Shown: positions 60,743-64,000 of the stretch, piece by piece
Position numbering within the stretch: the first letter of the stretch is position 1
Layout: every line of letters starts with the position of its first letter
DNA from: Verrucomicrobiota bacterium
GTDB lineage: Bacteria; Verrucomicrobiota; Verrucomicrobiia; Verrucomicrobiales; Verrucomicrobiaceae
Assembly (NCBI GenBank): GCA_017301975.1
Contig: JAFLEI010000021.1
Location: forward strand, 1-64,000
DNA: 64,000 nt
Direction: 5' to 3'
Position numbers and translations under genes: made by a program
The notes under the pieces: generated by a model
The model's input: only the letters and a program-made list of their open reading frames with translations
What the model was told of the DNA's origin: nothing
Database searches by the model: none

Positions 60743-61460
60743 TGATGGTTTCACCAGTGATATAGCTGGCCGCATTGGAGCAGAGAAAGACAGCGGCACC
60801 CGCCACATCTTCCGCTGTGCCTAGGCGCTGCAGGAGGATCTTCTTCTCGTAGTGCGCCACCATGCCACCATCGCTGGAATGATGCAGGCCCGCCGTGAGC
60901 GGCGTCTTGATCAATCCGGGGGCCACGCCGTTCACCCGAATGCCATGATCCGCGAGAGACACGGCCAGCGATTTCGTCAGCATCACCAGCGCTCCTTTGC
61001 TGGCATCATACGCGGCGGAATCCAGCTCGGCCTGAAAACCATTGGTGGAAGAAGTGATCACAATGCAGCCTCCCCGCTTCTCCGCCACCAGGCGCCGGGC
61101 AAACGCCTGCGCGGCAAAAAACGCCGACGCCATGTTGAGATTCACGGTTTTGTCCCAGCGCTCGCGCGTCATCTCCAGGAAGGGCACATCGAAAAAGCTG
61201 CCCGCATTGCAGATGAGGGTGTCCAGGCCGGGCTCTTTGGAAAAGGCGATCTCGACCAGCGCTGCGGGCGCATCGGATTCACACAGATCGCACGAGATGT
61301 ATCCCGCCCATTCAGGCATTTCCTCAGGTCGTGCGTTCAGCCCGTGGCACACCACGCGTGCACCGGCCTCATGGAGACCATGCGCCATCGCAAATCCAAT
61401 ACCCTGGGATGATCCTGTCACCAATGCGGCCCGACCTTCAAGAGAGAATGCTTTCATCAT
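60699..61460 (-). CDS. Short-chain dehydrogenase
   Basis: 253 residues. Motifs are VTGSSQGIGFA (TGxxxGIG), CNAGSF, ITSSTNGFQ (Ser) and YDASKGALVML (YxxxK). It is similar to sugar or polyol SDRs. Its first 23 bp overlap the amidohydrolase gene end; it is the last gene of the minus-strand operon. Confidence 0.8.
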   Translation of the reverse strand: MMKAFSLEGRAALVTGSSQGIGFAMAHGLHEAGARVVCHGLNARPEEMPEWAGYISCDLCESDAPAALVEIAFSKEPGLDTLICNAGSFFDVPFLEMTRERWDKTVNLNMASAFFAAQAFARRLVAEKRGGCIVITSSTNGFQAELDSAAYDASKGALVMLTKSLAVSLADHGIRVNGVAPGLIKTPLTAGLHHSSDGGMVAHYEKKILLQRLGTAEDVAGAAVFLCSNAASYITGETIIIDGGLTTGQIGRR

Positions 61461-62412
61461 GCAGCCTCAAATAATCGCGGATGTTCGTGTGCGCAATACG
61501 CTCCACCATTTCTGTTCCGCCCGCTGTCAGGGCCTCCACCTCAGCCTTGTAGGTGCTGATGAGGCGCACCACCTGCCCGTTGATCTCCGCTGCGTAGCTG
61601 TAAAAGGGGGAATCGCTGCCCCACATGAACTTTTTCGGGTAGGCCGCCGCGAGATCGGCAATGACCCGCGCCGGATTGGTGTAATCGGAGTCAAAACGCC
61701 GGGCCTTGGGCGCAATGTACGGCAGATCCTGCACCGCGCCCACGCAGTGGATGCAGTGGGCGGAGTTGTCGAACCAGGTGTTGGGCAGCGCCTGCACGCG
61801 GTCGAGGCACTCTTTGTCATAGCGGCAGGAGTGGGCGAGGCAGAAGCGCACGCCGGGGTTTTCCTCCGCGATGTCGAGGATGTCATGCGCCTGCGCCCAG
61901 AGGTCGCTCTCGGCCACGCTGGAGTGGATCAAGAACGGCACATCCCATTCTGCGGCGAGATCCACGAAGACCTTGCCACGATCCCGCAGGTGCTTGATGT
62001 CCGACTGTAGAATCGTGGTCTGCATCTTGATGCCGTAGAAGCGGTACTCGCCACGCAGCTTGCGCAGTTCCACGGCTTGAGCGGCGGTGTTGCGCATGGG
62101 ATCGGCCATGACGAAGGGCAGCATGCGTTTTCCCTCATCAGGAAAGAGCTCGTAGCATTCCTTCATGAGCCGCCGGTTTTCGAAGGCGTAGGGAATGTCC
62201 TGCAGGCGGCCTTTTTCGTCCTTGATCTCATTCTGCATGAAGACGGTGACGTCCAGCGCGAGATGGCTGACGAAGGGAAACACGATCCAGCGATCCACGC
62301 CTAGGGCGCGGCCTTCATCGTGCATGGCCACGAGGTGCTGGGCATAGGGGAAATCGCCGTGGAGGTAGAAGAGCAGGTCTGAGCCGACGTGGTTGTGGCA
62401 GTCAATGATCAT
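61438..62412 (-). CDS. Amidohydrolase (COG2159-like)
   Basis: 324 residues. The metal motif HxH is in IIDCHNHVG; later LIHSS and FCLAHSC, and the Asp in MWGSDSPFY, fit the amidohydrolase TIM barrel. The ATG at 62412 is 11 nt after the preceding stop; a TTG at 62427 overlapping that stop is an alternative. Relatives include ACMSD-type decarboxylases and lactonases. It has the same fold as the tail of the preceding fusion protein. Confidence 0.85.
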   Translation of the reverse strand: MIIDCHNHVGSDLLFYLHGDFPYAQHLVAMHDEGRALGVDRWIVFPFVSHLALDVTVFMQNEIKDEKGRLQDIPYAFENRRLMKECYELFPDEGKRMLPFVMADPMRNTAAQAVELRKLRGEYRFYGIKMQTTILQSDIKHLRDRGKVFVDLAAEWDVPFLIHSSVAESDLWAQAHDILDIAEENPGVRFCLAHSCRYDKECLDRVQALPNTWFDNSAHCIHCVGAVQDLPYIAPKARRFDSDYTNPARVIADLAAAYPKKFMWGSDSPFYSYAAEINGQVVRLISTYKAEVEALTAGGTEMVERIAHTNIRDYLRLHDESILS

Positions 62413-62423
62413 GGATTTGGGAT

Positions 62424-64000
62424 TCAAACGAGTCGTGCAAAGCCTTGTTGCGGGCCTTGTGCGGCCTCCAGGGGAGTTTTAGAAACAATGGCGAGGGATT
62501 CATCCAGTGCGGCGAGCATGTCTGCAACCATGGTCTCGGTGTGGGGCCATGTGACATAGAGCTGGCTGGACATCAAGAAGCCGCGCTGGAGCATGTGGCG
62601 GATCATATGCTGTTTGGCGGCGGGATTGGCAAAACCTAGAGACGGCGCGCAGGGCATGCCGCCGATTTTGAGCTGAAGGTCCGGATGCCGCGCGGCGACT
62701 TCCCGCAGACCAGACTGCAGGCGCCCGCCCATCTGCCACACTTTTTCCTGAACGCCCTCGCGCTGCATTTTACCAATGCATGCCAGCGAAGCCGCGGTGC
62801 CCACGCCATCCGTCCAGTAGCTGCTGGAAATGAAGCTGCTGTTCGCTGCATCCATGACGGCGCTCTTGCCAATGATGGCCCCGGCAGGAAAGCCGTTGCT
62901 CATGGCCTTGGCATAAACGGCGATGTCCGGCTCAATGCCGAGCCCGGGGGCGGCACCGGGAAAGCCAAAGCGCCAGCCACTGGTCACTTCATCCAGCAAA
63001 TACACGGCACCGGCGGCATGGCAGGCATCGATCACCTGCTGCATGAAACCATCTCGCGGCAGTTCGGAGCGCATGGGCTCCATCACCACGGCGGCCAGTT
63101 TGCCCTCCAGTTTTTGCAGGGCGGCCTTGAAGGAGGCGATGTCGTTGTAGCGGAAGGGCACGGCGGTGCCTGCGAGTTCTCTTGGGACTCCTAGCGGCTG
63201 AAGACCGGGCAGAAGGTGGCCATCGAGCGCGGCGTCATCACCGAGATTTGCAGCGAGATACCAGTCGCTCCAGCCATGGTAGCCACAGAAGGCGATGCCG
63301 CTTTTGCCGGTGGCCGCACGTGCAATGCGCACCGCAAGCCCGAGGGCCTCGCCGCCGCCGCGTGCGTAACGCACCTTGCCTGCCCAGGGATGCAGATCCA
63401 GCAGCACGTCTGCCAGCTTCACTTCGTCAGGTGAAGCCAGCGTAGCGTAGCTGCCGAGATTCACACGGCGCTTCACCGCAGCATTCACTTCGTCATCGGC
63501 ATGGCCGAGCAGGATGGCCCCGACGCCGCCGGTGAAGTCGGTGTAGCGGTTGTCATCGAGATCCCAAATGTTTGCACCCTTGGCACGCGAAAAATAGGAG
63601 GGCCAGGATTGGGGATCGAACAGATGCGCGCGCTTGGAAAGCAGGCCAGTGCCGCAGGAGATTTTGGTCTTCGCCTCTTCCCAGAGCTGCTGGCCGGAGT
63701 GATTTTCCCGGGCGGGCTTGAGCAGTCGCAACGCATTCTCGCGGAAGATGTCCTCCAGATCTGCCTGCGTCATGCCGGTGTCTTCGCAGGCTTCGCGCAG
63801 GCAAAGAAGCGACTCAATGCCCACGGTGGTATAATGACCAAAGATGGTCAGCTTGTCCCCGGTGATCTCAGGATGAATCCAGGTAAATCCATCGCCCTGC
63901 GTGATGCAGGAACCGCGCAGCTCGCTGACCATGTAGTCGCTCCCCCAGAGCACCCGACGCGGCCCCAGAATCTCAATTGCCGCGCGGAACGCGCCCGCCT
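62424..64000 (-). CDS. Amidohydrolase-class III aminotransferase fusion, 5' end beyond window
   Basis: The frame is open to the window end (the upstream residues read AGAFRAAIEILGPRR), so the N terminus is missing. The first visible 90 residues are an amidohydrolase C terminus: VLWGSDYMVSELRG with the catalytic Asp and DIFRENALRLL. From about 63650 a class III aminotransferase begins: LGHADDEVNAAV, GYHGWSDWY, LDEVTSGWRFG (Asp to PLP) and VYAKAMSNGFPAGAIIG (PLP Lys). The latter is closest to GSA-aminomutase-like enzymes. One chain thus appears to join hydrolysis or decarboxylation to transamination. Confidence 0.8.
   Translation of the reverse strand, partial: AGAFRAAIEILGPRRVLWGSDYMVSELRGSCITQGDGFTWIHPEITGDKLTIFGHYTTVGIESLLCLREACEDTGMTQADLEDIFRENALRLLKPARENHSGQQLWEEAKTKISCGTGLLSKRAHLFDPQSWPSYFSRAKGANIWDLDDNRYTDFTGGVGAILLGHADDEVNAAVKRRVNLGSYATLASPDEVKLADVLLDLHPWAGKVRYARGGGEALGLAVRIARAATGKSGIAFCGYHGWSDWYLAANLGDDAALDGHLLPGLQPLGVPRELAGTAVPFRYNDIASFKAALQKLEGKLAAVVMEPMRSELPRDGFMQQVIDACHAAGAVYLLDEVTSGWRFGFPGAAPGLGIEPDIAVYAKAMSNGFPAGAIIGKSAVMDAANSSFISSSYWTDGVGTAASLACIGKMQREGVQEKVWQMGGRLQSGLREVAARHPDLQLKIGGMPCAPSLGFANPAAKQHMIRHMLQRGFLMSSQLYVTWPHTETMVADMLAALDESLAIVSKTPLEAAQGPQQGFARLV

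Overview
The window looks like a GC-rich chromosome segment from a member of the Verrucomicrobiota, probably near Verrucomicrobiaceae/Prosthecobacter. This is an inference from gene content: DUF1501, PSD1-type DUF1549/DUF1553 and DUF1587/1592/1588 cytochrome proteins, an SHD1-domain protein, an ECF sigma factor paired with an anti-sigma/von Willebrand (YfbK-like) protein, HPr kinase with HPr, and ExbB/ExbD-like proteins with zinc-ribbon and coiled-coil additions. No 16S rRNA or other firm taxonomic marker is present.

Bases 1 to about 7,750 look like an accessory element. They start with the 3' end of an IS5-like transposase and stop next to a tRNA-Tyr gene whose 3' end faces the element. Nearly all genes are on the minus strand: a DUF932 protein, a DnaN-like clamp with a C-terminal extension, a WGR-domain ATP-dependent DNA ligase, two small membrane proteins, an AddB/Cas4-type PD-(D/E)XK nuclease coupled to an unknown protein, and a small basic protein. 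Hairpins separate most genes, several start codons share a C/A-rich leader, and a 353-bp noncoding block carries five copies of a 13-bp motif and 19-bp perfect inverted repeats at its ends. No integrase, primase or replication initiator is visible, so the element is partial or degraded here.

Bases 7,900 to 34,700 are mostly core genome. They hold tRNA-Tyr; rsmC; a toxin-antitoxin pair set inside a CNT transporter/ABC exporter operon; cydAB; a serine palmitoyltransferase-like enzyme facing an SDR; a three-gene ExbB/ExbD-like operon; ribBA-ribH-nusB-ftsY; hprK-ptsH; rplM-rpsI with a good promoter and terminator; an esterase; two methyltransferases; two universal stress proteins; and a sigma-54 activator with a degenerate receiver domain.

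Bases 34,700 to 54,500 carry lineage-typical genes: a WD40/DUF1501 pair, glgX, a CBS protein, a secreted repeat protein, two large multi-domain cytochrome c proteins, and an ECF sigma factor followed by a 1,684-residue chimeric anti-sigma/vWA protein. Bases 54,600 to 64,000 hold a probable uptake and catabolic cluster: two Gfo/Idh/MocA oxidoreductases, a HpcH/HpaI aldolase, two SDRs, a secreted kelch protein, a sodium:solute symporter, an amidohydrolase, and an amidohydrolase/class III aminotransferase fusion cut by the window end. Its substrate cannot be read from the sequence.
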